64,000 bases of DNA, taken from the NCBI RefSeq assembly GCF_002188635.1, contig NZ_NINX01000039.1:1-64000 (forward strand), in the 5' to 3' direction. The translations under genes and the position numbers were made by a program. This DNA is from Pigmentiphaga sp. NML030171. Its GTDB lineage: Bacteria; Pseudomonadota; Gammaproteobacteria; Burkholderiales; Burkholderiaceae_B. The notes beneath the pieces were generated by a model that did no database searches, was not told the origin of the DNA, and was given only the letters and a program-made list of their open reading frames with translations. Positions 32,312 through 40,435 of the stretch are shown here, piece by piece (within the stretch, counting starts at the first letter, position 1; each line of letters starts with the position of its first letter).

Positions 32312-33118
32312 ATGCCCAAGCTCAATCATCCGGCCCACGGCCTGCTCGAACAACTCGATGGCTTCGACGTCATCGTCGACGCGGAGCGCGAGCGCGCCGA
32401 CATTGTCCTGAAGCGTCCTCCGTTCAACATCATCACCATGCACGAGCGCGAACAACTGCGCCTGGTGTTCGAGGCGCTGGACGAGGACCCGCGCGTGCGC
32501 GTGATCGTGCTGCGCGCCGAAGGCGAGCACTTCTCCAGCGGCGGCGACATCCGCGGCTTCCTGGAGGCCAGCCCCGAACACGTTTCCAAGCTGGCCTGGA
32601 ACATCGCCGCGCCGGCCCGCTGCTCCAAGCCGGTGATCGCCGCCAACCGGGGCTACTGCTTCGGCGTGGGATTCGAGATCTCGCTTGCCTGCGATTTCCG
32701 TATCGCCAGCGTCACGGCGCAATACGCGCTGCCCGAGCAGAAGCTGGGGCAGATTCCCGGATCGGGGGGATCGGCGCGCCTGCAAAGCATGATCGGCATC
32801 GCCCGCACCAAGGACGTCGTGATGCGCTCGCGCCGCATTCCGGGCCAGCAGGCCTACGACTGGGGCTTCGTGGTCGAGTGCGTGGCCGATGACCAGCTCG
32901 AGGCCGCCACCGACAGACTGGTGGACGAACTGCGTGGTTTCTCGCCGCTGGCCCAGCGCACGGTCAAGAAGCTGCTGAACGATTCGGAGGACTCGCCGGT
33001 GTCCATCGCCATCGAGCTCGAGGGGCACTGCTACAGCCGCCTGCGCACATCCGAGGATTTCCGCGAAGGCGTCGAGGCATTCCACGCCAAGCGTAAACCG
33101 CAGTGGACGGGCCGCTAA
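32312..33118 (+). CDS. Crotonase-family enoyl-CoA hydratase/isomerase
   Basis: The start is the ATG seven bases after AAGGA; the in-frame ATG at 32297 lacks a site. The 268-residue protein has the oxyanion-hole motif H-F-S-S-G-G-D-I-R-G, G-F-E-I-S-L-A-C-D, and L-P-E-Q-K-L-G-Q-I-P-G-S-G-G, so both hydratase glutamates are present. The H-F-S-S-G-G pattern also recalls ring-cleaving hydrolases of cyclohexane/benzoate-CoA pathways. It probably hydrates or hydrolyses the CoA intermediate made by the preceding genes. Confidence 0.85.
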   Translation: MPKLNHPAHGLLEQLDGFDVIVDAERERADIVLKRPPFNIITMHEREQLRLVFEALDEDPRVRVIVLRAEGEHFSSGGDIRGFLEASPEHVSKLAWNIAAPARCSKPVIAANRGYCFGVGFEISLACDFRIASVTAQYALPEQKLGQIPGSGGSARLQSMIGIARTKDVVMRSRRIPGQQAYDWGFVVECVADDQLEAATDRLVDELRGFSPLAQRTVKKLLNDSEDSPVSIAIELEGHCYSRLRTSEDFREGVEAFHAKRKPQWTGR

Positions 33119-33154
33119 GCCGGAACGCTGCACGATTCCAATAACGGAGACATC

Positions 33155-34510
33155 ATGAATACGACCACGGATACCGTTCCGGGCGCGGGACCGCGCGACT
33201 CGGCCGCCGACCCCGCGCAGTCGCGCAAGGCCTTCATGGCGGGCCTGGCGTCCACCTTCGGATGGGCGCTGGACCTGTTCGACCTGTTCATCCTGCTGTA
33301 TGTGGCGCCCATCATCGGGCGGCTGTTCTTTCCTTCGGACAAGCCCACCCTGTCGCTGGCCGCGGTCTATGCCTCGTTCGCGGTGGCGCTGCTGGTGCGG
33401 CCCCTGGGGTCGGCCGTGTTCGGCGCCTATGCCGACAAGCACGGCCGCAAGCGTGCGCTGATGATCTCGATGGTGGGCGTGGGGCTGAGCACGGCGGCAT
33501 TCGGCCTGCTGCCGACCATCCACCAGGCCGGGGTGATCGCTCCCATCGTCTTCCTGGTATTGCGCATCGTGCAGGGTTTGTTCGTGGGCGGTATCGTGGC
33601 CTCGACGCATACGATAGGCACGGAGTCGATCGCGCCGCGCCACCGTGGCCTGATGTCGGGACTGGTCGGCAGCGGCGGCGCAGGCATGGGCGCCCTGATG
33701 GCCTCCATCGTGTACTTCGCGCTGTCCTACGTCTTCCCCGGCGACCGTTTCGACCAGATCGGCTGGCGCGTCATGTTCTTCTCGGGCCTGATCAGCACCG
33801 TCTTCGGCCTGGTGATGTACAGGCTGCTGGACGAGACGCCTTCCTTCAAGAAGATCCAGGCCGAGCGGGCCAGGCAGAAGGACGGGGCGGCCAGGCAGGC
33901 TTCGCCGCTCAAGACGCTGTTCGCGGGCGAGTATCGCAACGTGCTGCTGGTCAACCTGCTGATCACCTTCGGCGGCGGCGCGACCTACTACATCACCGCG
34001 GGCTATCTGCCGACGCTGCTGAAGCTGGTGGCGAACGTGCCGCACGAGAGCTCGGCGCTGATCCTGATGATCAGCTCGGTGGGAACGATCGTCGGCGCGC
34101 TGGCTTTCGGCGCCCTGAGCGACGTCATCGGCCGCAAGAAGACGTTCTATGCGCTGGGCGTCTTCTGCCTGGTACTGCTGCCGTACCTGTTCCTGCTCAT
34201 CGCCAAGCCCGCGTCCCTGCTACAGATCACGATGATCGCCTCGGCCATCGCCCTGCTTGGCGGGGCCATCATCGCGCCGGTCATGATCTTCCTGAACGAA
34301 CGCTTCCCGGCCAAGATGCGCGCCAGCGGCACGGGGTTGTCCTGGAACATCGGCTTCGCCGTCGGCGGCATGATGCCCACGGTGGTCTCGCTGCTGAGCG
34401 GCTCGCCGCAGGACATTCCCCACGTCCTGGCCATCACCTCGGCCTTGCTGGCGGTGGTCTACCTGGTGGGCGCCAAGGTCTCGCCCGAGACCCAGGGCCA
34501 GTTCGACTAG
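33155..34510 (+). CDS. MFS transporter, metabolite/H+ symporter type
   Basis: This 451-residue protein has twelve predicted helices, a long hydrophilic N-terminus and the MFS loop motif A-D-K-H-G-R-K-R-A, repeated as S-D-V-I-G-R-K-K. The opening F-G-W-A-L-D-L-F-D-L-F-I resembles aromatic-acid and sialate importers. Last gene of the operon, it probably imports the aromatic or cyclic acid degraded by the molybdenum hydroxylase and CoA ligase. Confidence 0.87.
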   Translation: MNTTTDTVPGAGPRDSAADPAQSRKAFMAGLASTFGWALDLFDLFILLYVAPIIGRLFFPSDKPTLSLAAVYASFAVALLVRPLGSAVFGAYADKHGRKRALMISMVGVGLSTAAFGLLPTIHQAGVIAPIVFLVLRIVQGLFVGGIVASTHTIGTESIAPRHRGLMSGLVGSGGAGMGALMASIVYFALSYVFPGDRFDQIGWRVMFFSGLISTVFGLVMYRLLDETPSFKKIQAERARQKDGAARQASPLKTLFAGEYRNVLLVNLLITFGGGATYYITAGYLPTLLKLVANVPHESSALILMISSVGTIVGALAFGALSDVIGRKKTFYALGVFCLVLLPYLFLLIAKPASLLQITMIASAIALLGGAIIAPVMIFLNERFPAKMRASGTGLSWNIGFAVGGMMPTVVSLLSGSPQDIPHVLAITSALLAVVYLVGAKVSPETQGQFD

Positions 34511-34654
34511 GCCCGAAGGGTGACGGGCTGCTGCGGGGCGGTGGTCATGGCGGAGATTCCTTCGGGTTGGAACCGGCATGGCTGTGTCCGGTACTCCCAA
34601 GACGAATCGGACAGGGGAAACGGATCGGTGGCGGAAAAAAATCCCGGCCCGGGT

Positions 34655-35464
34655 TCAGCGGGGTGTTTCCGTCATGAGCCTGGCCGCCGCATCTACCGCC
34701 GCCCGCAGGTCCAGCAGGTGACAGGACGCGGAGCCGACCTGCCCAGTCCTGGCCACGCCCAGCCGGACGAGCGTCTCGCCCAGGGCCGGGAAACGGTCCG
34801 CATCGCCGGCGGGCAGGTCGAAGGCCACCCAGCGCCGCTGGCCGTCCACCCATAGCGGGGCGCCTTCGGCGATCCTGGGCGGCGGGGGCGAGGCCAGGGT
34901 CTCGGCCATGTGGAAGGCCGTGCATGCGCCGAAGCCGGCGCCCAGCAGCAGGATGCCGGCGCGTTCCCGGTACAGGCGCCCCAGCGGCCCGCCGTGGCCG
35001 AAAGGATCTTCCAGGGCGTGGGTGGCGGTGATCGATCCGGCCAGCGGGCCCAGCGCGGCGAAGGAGCACAGGGGGTGGGGGCTGCGGCGGGCTCCGGGCC
35101 AGGTCCGGAACAGTTCCGCCACCGCGCCCATGCCGCGCGTCGGGGTGGTGCGCGGGTCGAACGGCGGCAGCGTGGCCCGGATCGTGGCTATCCAGGCGGG
35201 CGGGACGGCGGGCGCCCGCCAGTTGGCGGGATCGCTCAACTGCGATGACTGCGCGGGCATCACCAGCGTGCCGGCGGGGCCCACGGCATCGAGCAGGGCA
35301 CGCACGACGGTCTCGGCTCCCCCCGAGACCCAGCCGAGCCGGCTCATGGCGCAATGTACGAGCAGGGTCATGCCGGGGGCGACACCCAGCCGTGACAGGT
35401 CGGCGGCCAGGGTTTCCCGGGTGCGTGGCTGGGGCGTGGCGATGATGGCGGCGTGCTCGGTCAT
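34655..35464 (-). CDS. AAC(3)-like aminoglycoside N-acetyltransferase family protein
   Basis: This 269-residue protein has the Antibiotic_NAT fold pattern: T-L-L-V-H-C-A-M-S-R-L-G-W-V-S-G-G, then G-T-L-V-M-P, and R-S-P-H-P-L-C-S-F-A-A-L-G. Family members acetylate the 3-amino group of aminoglycosides, but many chromosomal homologues act on unrelated amines. Resistance cannot be claimed from sequence. It is divergent from hipB and starts 17 bases from the left hipBA operator arm, so HipB may also affect it. Confidence 0.75.
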   Translation of the reverse strand: MTEHAAIIATPQPRTRETLAADLSRLGVAPGMTLLVHCAMSRLGWVSGGAETVVRALLDAVGPAGTLVMPAQSSQLSDPANWRAPAVPPAWIATIRATLPPFDPRTTPTRGMGAVAELFRTWPGARRSPHPLCSFAALGPLAGSITATHALEDPFGHGGPLGRLYRERAGILLLGAGFGACTAFHMAETLASPPPPRIAEGAPLWVDGQRRWVAFDLPAGDADRFPALGETLVRLGVARTGQVGSASCHLLDLRAAVDAAARLMTETPR

Positions 35465-35480
35465 GGGAAGAACAATCGGG

Positions 35481-35555
35481 AAATATTTGAAATCCGGATA
35501 ATTGACATATACCTGTGCCGCAAATATTATGAATTTATTCGGATTTCAGGTATTT
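35481..35555 (+). promoter_or_regulatory. hipBA promoter flanked by inverted operator arms
   Basis: Consensus -35 TTGACA (35502-35507), a 17-base spacer and -10 TATTAT (35525-35530) form a strong sigma-70 promoter. It lies between two inverted copies of a ~21-base element. The left arm core is GAAATCCGGATAA (35489-35501) and the right arm core TTATTCGGATTTC (35535-35547), matching at 12 of 13 positions; similarity extends outward. These are probable HipB operators that bracket the promoter and cover the likely start site. Confidence 0.8.
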
Positions 35556-35558
35556 GCC

Positions 35559-35822
35559 ATGTCCATGTCATCTCAAGTCCTAGCGACCGCCACGCAACTG
35601 GGCACGGTGCTGCAGGCCGCGCGCAAATCCCAGGGGATGACCCAGTCTGCCCTGGCCGGCCGCATCGGCCTGAGCCAGTCGCGGGTGTCCCACCTGGAAC
35701 TGCACGCCCATGAGCTGAGCCTGGAGCAGCTGTTGGCCTGGTGTGCCGCGCTCGGGCTGGAATTGACCCTGGGGCCGCGCGGCGGCCAGGCGCCACCGTC
35801 CACTGTACACGCGGACTGGTGA
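35559..35822 (+). CDS. hipB: HipB-type antitoxin / transcriptional repressor
   Basis: This 87-residue Cro/C1-type HTH protein (residues ~14-65) has A-R-K-S-Q-G-M-T-Q-S-A-L-A and S-Q-S-R-V-S-H-L-E. It sits one base before hipA and behind a promoter flanked by an inverted operator, as expected for an autorepressing type II antitoxin. The N-terminal M-S-M-S-S start follows an AGG by eight bases; an upstream in-frame start at 35502 lies inside the promoter and is rejected. Confidence 0.87.
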   Translation: MSMSSQVLATATQLGTVLQAARKSQGMTQSALAGRIGLSQSRVSHLELHAHELSLEQLLAWCAALGLELTLGPRGGQAPPSTVHADW

Positions 35823-35823
35823 C

Positions 35824-37164
35824 ATGGGTCGTCGATCGCATGGCCGCAGCCTGTTCATCTGGGCCAACGGCATCCGCGTCGGCCGCTGGACGATCCCCGC
35901 GAGGGGAGAAATGGAACTGCATTACGACCCGGATTGGACGGGGGCCGACATCGGCCGGCCGCTTTCGCTGTCGCTGCCGTTCAACCTGCACGGCCTGCCT
36001 CTGAAGGGCGAGAGGGTCGCCAACTATTTCGACAACCTCCTGCCCGACAGCGACGTGATCCGCAGGCGCGTGGCCGAGCGCTTCCGGACCGGTTCGACGG
36101 ATCCCTTCGATCTCCTGAAGGCAGTCGGCAGCGACTGCGTGGGAGCGGTGCAGATACTGGACGAGCACGAGACGCCGGACGGCCACGGCCGCATTGAAGG
36201 CGTGCCCTTGTCCGACGAGGACATCGAGCGGCATCTGATCGAGACGGTGTCGCCGCGCGCCTTCGGCGCCCAGGGGGATCCGGATGCCGACTTCCGCATT
36301 TCACTGGCGGGCGCGCAGGAGAAGACCGCTTTCCTGTGGTGGGACGGCCGATGGCACGCGCCGCGCGGCGCCACTCCCACCACCCACATCTTCAAGCTGC
36401 CGCTGGGACTGATGGGCGGCCGGCGGGCGGATTTCACCACCTCGGTCGACAACGAATGGCTGTGCCTGCGGCTGCTCAAGGCCTATGGGCTGGATGCCGC
36501 CCATGCCGACATCGCGACCTTCGGCAGGCAGCGCGTGCTCGTCGTCGAGCGTTTCGACCGGCGCGTCGCGCCGGACGGCCGGTGGATCATGCGGCTGCCG
36601 CAGGAGGATTTCTGCCAGGTGGCCGGATGCCCGCCGCTGCGCAAGTACGAAAACGAGGGCGGGCCGGGGCTCAAGACCCTGTTCGCCACGCTGCGGCAGT
36701 CGGTGAGCCCCGATGCCGACATGAAGACATTGATGGCCGCGCAAGTGCTGTTCTGGCTGTTGCGCGCGCCCGACGGCCACGCCAAGAATTTCAGCATTCA
36801 TCTCCTGCCGCGCGGTCGCTTCCGGCTGACCAGGCTGTACGACGTGATGTCGGCCTACCCGGTGCTGGGCGAGGGGGCCAATCAATGGTCCAGCCGCGAA
36901 ATCAAGCTGGCGATGGCGTTGCTGGGCAAGAACCGGCACTATGAGATGCACGGCATCCAGCGCCGGCATTTCGACAGTACGGCACGGAAGGTTGGCTATG
37001 CGCCGACGGCCGGGCCGATCATCGAAGAAATCCTGTCGCGTACCCCCGCGGCCATCGCCGAGGCCCACGCGGCGCTACCCCGGGATTTTTCGCCGCGTGT
37101 CGCGGACACCATCCTGGGCGGGCTGCAACGGGCCGCCGATGCGCTGGCGGCAATGGTGTCTTGA
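35824..37164 (+). CDS. hipA: HipA-type serine/threonine kinase toxin
   Basis: This 446-residue protein is close to the usual HipA length. The N-terminal subdomain has V-A-N-Y-F-D-N-L-L-P-D. The kinase core includes I-S-L-A-G-A-Q-E-K-T, H-I-F-K-L-P, and the catalytic loop P-D-G-H-A-K-N-F-S-I near residue 317, equivalent to the active Asp of E. coli HipA, followed by Y-D-V-M-S-A-Y. In E. coli HipA phosphorylates glutamyl-tRNA synthetase and causes persistence; that target is assumed. All key residues seem intact. Confidence 0.88.
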   Translation: MGRRSHGRSLFIWANGIRVGRWTIPARGEMELHYDPDWTGADIGRPLSLSLPFNLHGLPLKGERVANYFDNLLPDSDVIRRRVAERFRTGSTDPFDLLKAVGSDCVGAVQILDEHETPDGHGRIEGVPLSDEDIERHLIETVSPRAFGAQGDPDADFRISLAGAQEKTAFLWWDGRWHAPRGATPTTHIFKLPLGLMGGRRADFTTSVDNEWLCLRLLKAYGLDAAHADIATFGRQRVLVVERFDRRVAPDGRWIMRLPQEDFCQVAGCPPLRKYENEGGPGLKTLFATLRQSVSPDADMKTLMAAQVLFWLLRAPDGHAKNFSIHLLPRGRFRLTRLYDVMSAYPVLGEGANQWSSREIKLAMALLGKNRHYEMHGIQRRHFDSTARKVGYAPTAGPIIEEILSRTPAAIAEAHAALPRDFSPRVADTILGGLQRAADALAAMVS

Positions 37165-37182
37165 TTCCCATAGGAGCTGGCA

Positions 37183-37920
37183 ATGTCTCGAATCTTCATC
37201 ACGGGCTCGGCCGACGGGCTGGGCAAGGCCGCGGCCGGCACGCTGCTCGCGGACGGCCACGAGGTCGTGCTTCACGTGCGCGGCCGGCAGCGGCTCGATG
37301 CGGTGCAGGACCTGGTGAGCCGGGGCGCCCGGGTGGTGGCCGGCGATCTGTCGGACCCGGGGCAGGCCGAGGACGTCGCCGGCCAGGTCAACCGCCTGGG
37401 GCGGATGGATGCGGTCATCCACAACGCCGGGGTCTATACCGGGCGGCACATACTGCCGGTCAATGTGGTCGCGCCCTATGTGTTGACGGCGCTCATTGCC
37501 CGGCCGGATCGCCTGGTGTACCTGAGCAGCGGCATGCATTTCGACGGCCGTCCCCAACTGGACGGCCTGGATTGGCGCGGGCATGGCGAGTCGGCGTCCT
37601 ACTCGGACAGCAAGCTGTTCGTGACGGCGCTGGCGATGGCGGTGGCCCGGCTGTGGCCGGGCATCGTCAGCAGCGCGGTCGATCCGGGGTGGGTGCCGAC
37701 CAAGATGGGAGGCCCCAACGCGCCCGGCGACCTGCGCCTGGGCCACCTGACCCAGGAGTGGCTGGCTGCCGGCACGGACCCGCGCGCCGGCGCGAGCGGC
37801 GGATACTGGCACCACCAGCAGCGACTCGATCCGCATCCCGCCGCGCTCGACGCGGCTTTCCAGGACGAATTGCTGCGCGAGCTGGAACGGGCGACGGGCA
37901 TCGCGCTGCCCGAGGCCTGA
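37183..37920 (+). CDS. Short-chain dehydrogenase/reductase
   Basis: This 245-residue protein has the SDR cofactor motif T-G-S-A-D-G-L-G near residues 7-14, the structural N-A-G, a catalytic Ser region Y-L-S-S-G, and Y-S-D-S-K. The Rossmann fold binds NAD(P)H. Substrate is unknown. It begins 18 bases after hipA and may share its transcript, or simply follow it. Two bases separate it from the next gene. Confidence 0.87.
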   Translation: MSRIFITGSADGLGKAAAGTLLADGHEVVLHVRGRQRLDAVQDLVSRGARVVAGDLSDPGQAEDVAGQVNRLGRMDAVIHNAGVYTGRHILPVNVVAPYVLTALIARPDRLVYLSSGMHFDGRPQLDGLDWRGHGESASYSDSKLFVTALAMAVARLWPGIVSSAVDPGWVPTKMGGPNAPGDLRLGHLTQEWLAAGTDPRAGASGGYWHHQQRLDPHPAALDAAFQDELLRELERATGIALPEA

Positions 37921-37922
37921 CG

Positions 37923-38693
37923 ATGGCGGAAAGCACGATGCGGCAACAATTGATCGATGCGAAGAAGCGCCTGTATCGATGGATGAAGTACCGCCTGACC
38001 CGGCCCGCGCCGCCGCCTTTGCCTTTCGACATCACGGGTCCGGTGGTCGTGGTCGGCTCCGCGCCGCAGGCCAACCGGCCGGAGGGCCTGGATGGGCGCT
38101 ATACCGTCATCACCGTGAACGGATCCCAGTCCGTGGCCGCGCGCTGGGGCATCGAGGTGCCCGACATCACGATGATGATGTTCAACCAGATCGAGGGCAC
38201 GACGCACAATGCGCGGGAGGTCCGGCGGGTCCTGAGCGGGCGGCGGACGCGCGCGCTCTACGTGCTGCTATGGCGCAAGAACGAACGCGAGCGGCTGGAG
38301 CGCGGGCTGGCGTCGTTCGATTACCGCTACGACCACCTCTACATCGTCGACCGCTATGAGCGCATGGCGCTGCTCGACAGGGTCGCGGGCCTGCATTCCC
38401 TGGAGATCGACGCCGAGTCGAAGTGCTCGAACGGCATCAACGCCGTGCTGTATGCGCTGCATCACGGCGCTCCTGCCGTCATCATCGCCGGCATCGATCC
38501 GGGTTCGGCCGGACACGCCTACAACGATGCGGGCCTGGCGCGGCTGCACGTGCGCATGGACCGGATCATCCTGCAACGCCTGCTCGATGCGGGGCGGCCG
38601 GTATTCACCGCCGATCCGCAGGTGTCGCGCGCCACGGGAATTCCCTTGTGGAACGCGGAGCGCGCGGCGTGCGTCACCGGCCGCGCTGCCTGA
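37923..38693 (+). CDS. Glycosyltransferase-like protein (GT42/DUF115-like), surface glycan locus
   Basis: This 256-residue protein starts M-A-E-S-T-M-R-Q-Q and has a basic N-terminal helix. The core begins V-V-V-V-G-S-A-P-Q-A-N and later T-V-N-G-S-Q-S-V-A, then N-G-I-N-A-V-L-Y-A-L-H-H-G-A-P-A-V-I-I-A-G-I-D. This nucleotide-binding layout recalls CST-I-type sialyltransferases (GT42) and DUF115 proteins. It resembles the product at 39493 in overall pattern. Its 3' end overlaps the convergent glycosyltransferase gene by 20 bases. A role in LPS or capsule side-chain addition is inferred. Confidence 0.6.
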   Translation: MAESTMRQQLIDAKKRLYRWMKYRLTRPAPPPLPFDITGPVVVVGSAPQANRPEGLDGRYTVITVNGSQSVAARWGIEVPDITMMMFNQIEGTTHNAREVRRVLSGRRTRALYVLLWRKNERERLERGLASFDYRYDHLYIVDRYERMALLDRVAGLHSLEIDAESKCSNGINAVLYALHHGAPAVIIAGIDPGSAGHAYNDAGLARLHVRMDRIILQRLLDAGRPVFTADPQVSRATGIPLWNAERAACVTGRAA

Positions 38694-39363
38694 CGTGCAG
38701 GAGACGCTCGCGGGTGGAGAACCACTCGTCCGCGTAGTCGTCGTTCCTGTGTTCGTCGAAGTAAGGGCCGCCGGTGGTGAAATGCACCAGTTTGGCGTCG
38801 GAACGGTAGTCGTATTCGGCGACCAGCCAGTTCCATGCGGCGGGGAGGTCGCCGATGAGGTCTTCCGATTCGAGCCACTTGAACTGGTGCAGGTCCAGCC
38901 CGGTCGCCGTGTTCACATAGTAGGGATCGAGCCTGCGGCATTTCGCATTGTTGAAGAGCAGGACGCTGGACCAGTTCTTCTTCTCGTACCTGGACTGGAC
39001 CTGTCCCAGGAACTTGGTTTCGCTTCTGGGACGGTAGTCGTGCTTGACGCACATCGCGGCAAAGCGCTCGTCCCGCAAGGCCCAGAGTTCCGCGATGTCC
39101 GTGCGCACCAGCGTGTCGCAATCGATGAACAGGGACCAGCCCTGGAAACCGCTCAGGTAAGGCACCAGGAAGCGAGAGAACGAGAACTCGGTCGACTGGA
39201 GCGGATTGCGTTCCCGGGCGAAGACGCCTTCCAGGTGATCCAGGGCGACCGGGGTGACGGAAACGGGGATGGAGCTCTTTTCCAGGATGCTCTGACACAG
39301 CACGTGATAGGCGGCGACTTCCTTGCTGTCGAAACCTATGTAGATGCGGGCAGTTTCTATCAT
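38674..39363 (-). CDS. Glycosyltransferase with DxD motif (GT-A type)
   Basis: This 229-residue protein starts M-I-E-T-A-R-I-Y-I-G-F-D-S-K-E, with the metal- and nucleotide-sugar-binding F-I-D-C-D-T-L-V near residue 82, and conserved K-H-D-Y and F-N-N-A-K-C. The pattern fits family 8-like or related retaining transferases. It is the only minus-strand member of this glycan group, so it may be separately expressed. Longer in-frame starts exist, but this one matches the expected beginning of the fold. Confidence 0.75.
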   Translation of the reverse strand: MIETARIYIGFDSKEVAAYHVLCQSILEKSSIPVSVTPVALDHLEGVFARERNPLQSTEFSFSRFLVPYLSGFQGWSLFIDCDTLVRTDIAELWALRDERFAAMCVKHDYRPRSETKFLGQVQSRYEKKNWSSVLLFNNAKCRRLDPYYVNTATGLDLHQFKWLESEDLIGDLPAAWNWLVAEYDYRSDAKLVHFTTGGPYFDEHRNDDYADEWFSTRERLLHVRQRGR

Positions 39364-39492
39364 GGCCGGCCGGGTCGAGTTCTGCGGAACCCATGTTGTA
39401 CCGGGCCGCGGCTCGGCCGGGCGTATCACAACGTTTCATAAGAAACAGACGCCGGCTCGACATTCGTGCGCGATGGGCAAACAATTGGCCGC

Positions 39493-40422
39493 ATGCCCGT
39501 CGCCCGCCGATTCGCCAATACCGCGCTGAAGCTGCTGTACCGCTACACCCACGGTCCCGGCCAGCGCCACAACGAGCGCCTGTGGCCGCACGTGGCGGTG
39601 GAACGCGACGCCGACGGCCATGTGGTCGGCTATTCGTACCGGCGCCGGCCACTGCCATTGGCCAATGCGAGCGTGGCCCGGGCAAGCGCGTCCGGAACGG
39701 GGCACATCATCGCCAGCGGCCCGTCGATCAATGACATCGACTACGGCCGCCTGTCCTTGTCCGGCGTGATGGGGGTGAACGGCGCCATCGCGCTGCTCGA
39801 CCGTCATGCCGTACGCTTCGATTACTACTGCTTCAACGACACGGGCTTCGTGCGGGCCCGTCCCGAACTGGTCCGCCGGGTCGTGGAGCAGGAGCTGCTG
39901 CTGTTCACCACGCCTTTGTGCCTGTGGCATGTCCTGCAACGGATGCCTCCCGAGGCGTTGCGCTGCCGGCTGTTCCTGGTCGAGAATCCCCAGCGGCGCG
40001 CGCTGTTGCCGGCGCGGACCATGGCGCAGGTACGGCGCGAACATCCGGAGCACGAACTGGCTATTTTCGATCTCGACCGCGCGCTGGGATTCAGCCGCGA
40101 CATCCGCAAGGGCGTGTTCGACGTCGGCACCGTGGCCTACACCGCTCTCCAGATCATGGCCTGGCTGGGGTACGCCGAAATCGTGCTGCATGGCGTGGAC
40201 CTGCGCAACGCGGCCGCCGCGGGCCGCTTCTACGAATCGCTCGCCGACCGCCTTCCCACCACGCTCGACCAGTACCTGTCCGGCCACATCCTGCCGTCGT
40301 TCAACAGGGCGGCGTCGCTGCTGCGCGAATCGGGCGTGCGTATCGTCAACCTGTCTCCGGATGGCGCGCTGTCGGGTGACCCGTTCCAGCAACGGGACTG
40401 GCGCGCGCTGGCCGGGAGTTGA
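39493..40422 (+). CDS. GT42-like (sialyltransferase-type fold) glycosyltransferase
   Basis: This 309-residue protein has I-I-A-S-G-P-S-I-N-D-I-D-Y near residue 77 and V-N-G-A-I near 98. It ends with A-L-Q-I-M-A-W-L-G-Y-A-E-I-V-L-H-G-V-D. This order closely recalls CST-I/Lic3-type enzymes, in which G-x-G/S-P-S binds the nucleotide sugar and the G-(I/V)-D closes the site. The donor could be CMP-sialic acid or another nucleotide sugar; no sialate synthesis genes are visible here. Thirteen bases separate it from the next transferase gene. Confidence 0.6.
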   Translation: MPVARRFANTALKLLYRYTHGPGQRHNERLWPHVAVERDADGHVVGYSYRRRPLPLANASVARASASGTGHIIASGPSINDIDYGRLSLSGVMGVNGAIALLDRHAVRFDYYCFNDTGFVRARPELVRRVVEQELLLFTTPLCLWHVLQRMPPEALRCRLFLVENPQRRALLPARTMAQVRREHPEHELAIFDLDRALGFSRDIRKGVFDVGTVAYTALQIMAWLGYAEIVLHGVDLRNAAAAGRFYESLADRLPTTLDQYLSGHILPSFNRAASLLRESGVRIVNLSPDGALSGDPFQQRDWRALAGS

Positions 40423-40435
40423 TGCCGAGGACCAT

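Noticed and set aside
29822-34045. 1407-codon minus-strand ORF
   Set aside because: It shadows the FAD subunit, ferredoxin, ligase, crotonase and MFS genes. Its composition is low-complexity and it has no motifs.
34655-35464. Firm call of aminoglycoside resistance
   Set aside because: Family membership is clear, but chromosomal homologues often have other substrates and there is no resistance context.
37161-37922. N-terminal extension of the GT42-like gene across the SDR gene
   Set aside because: The region encodes the SDR in another frame with all motifs; the extension is Arg/Gly-rich shadow sequence.
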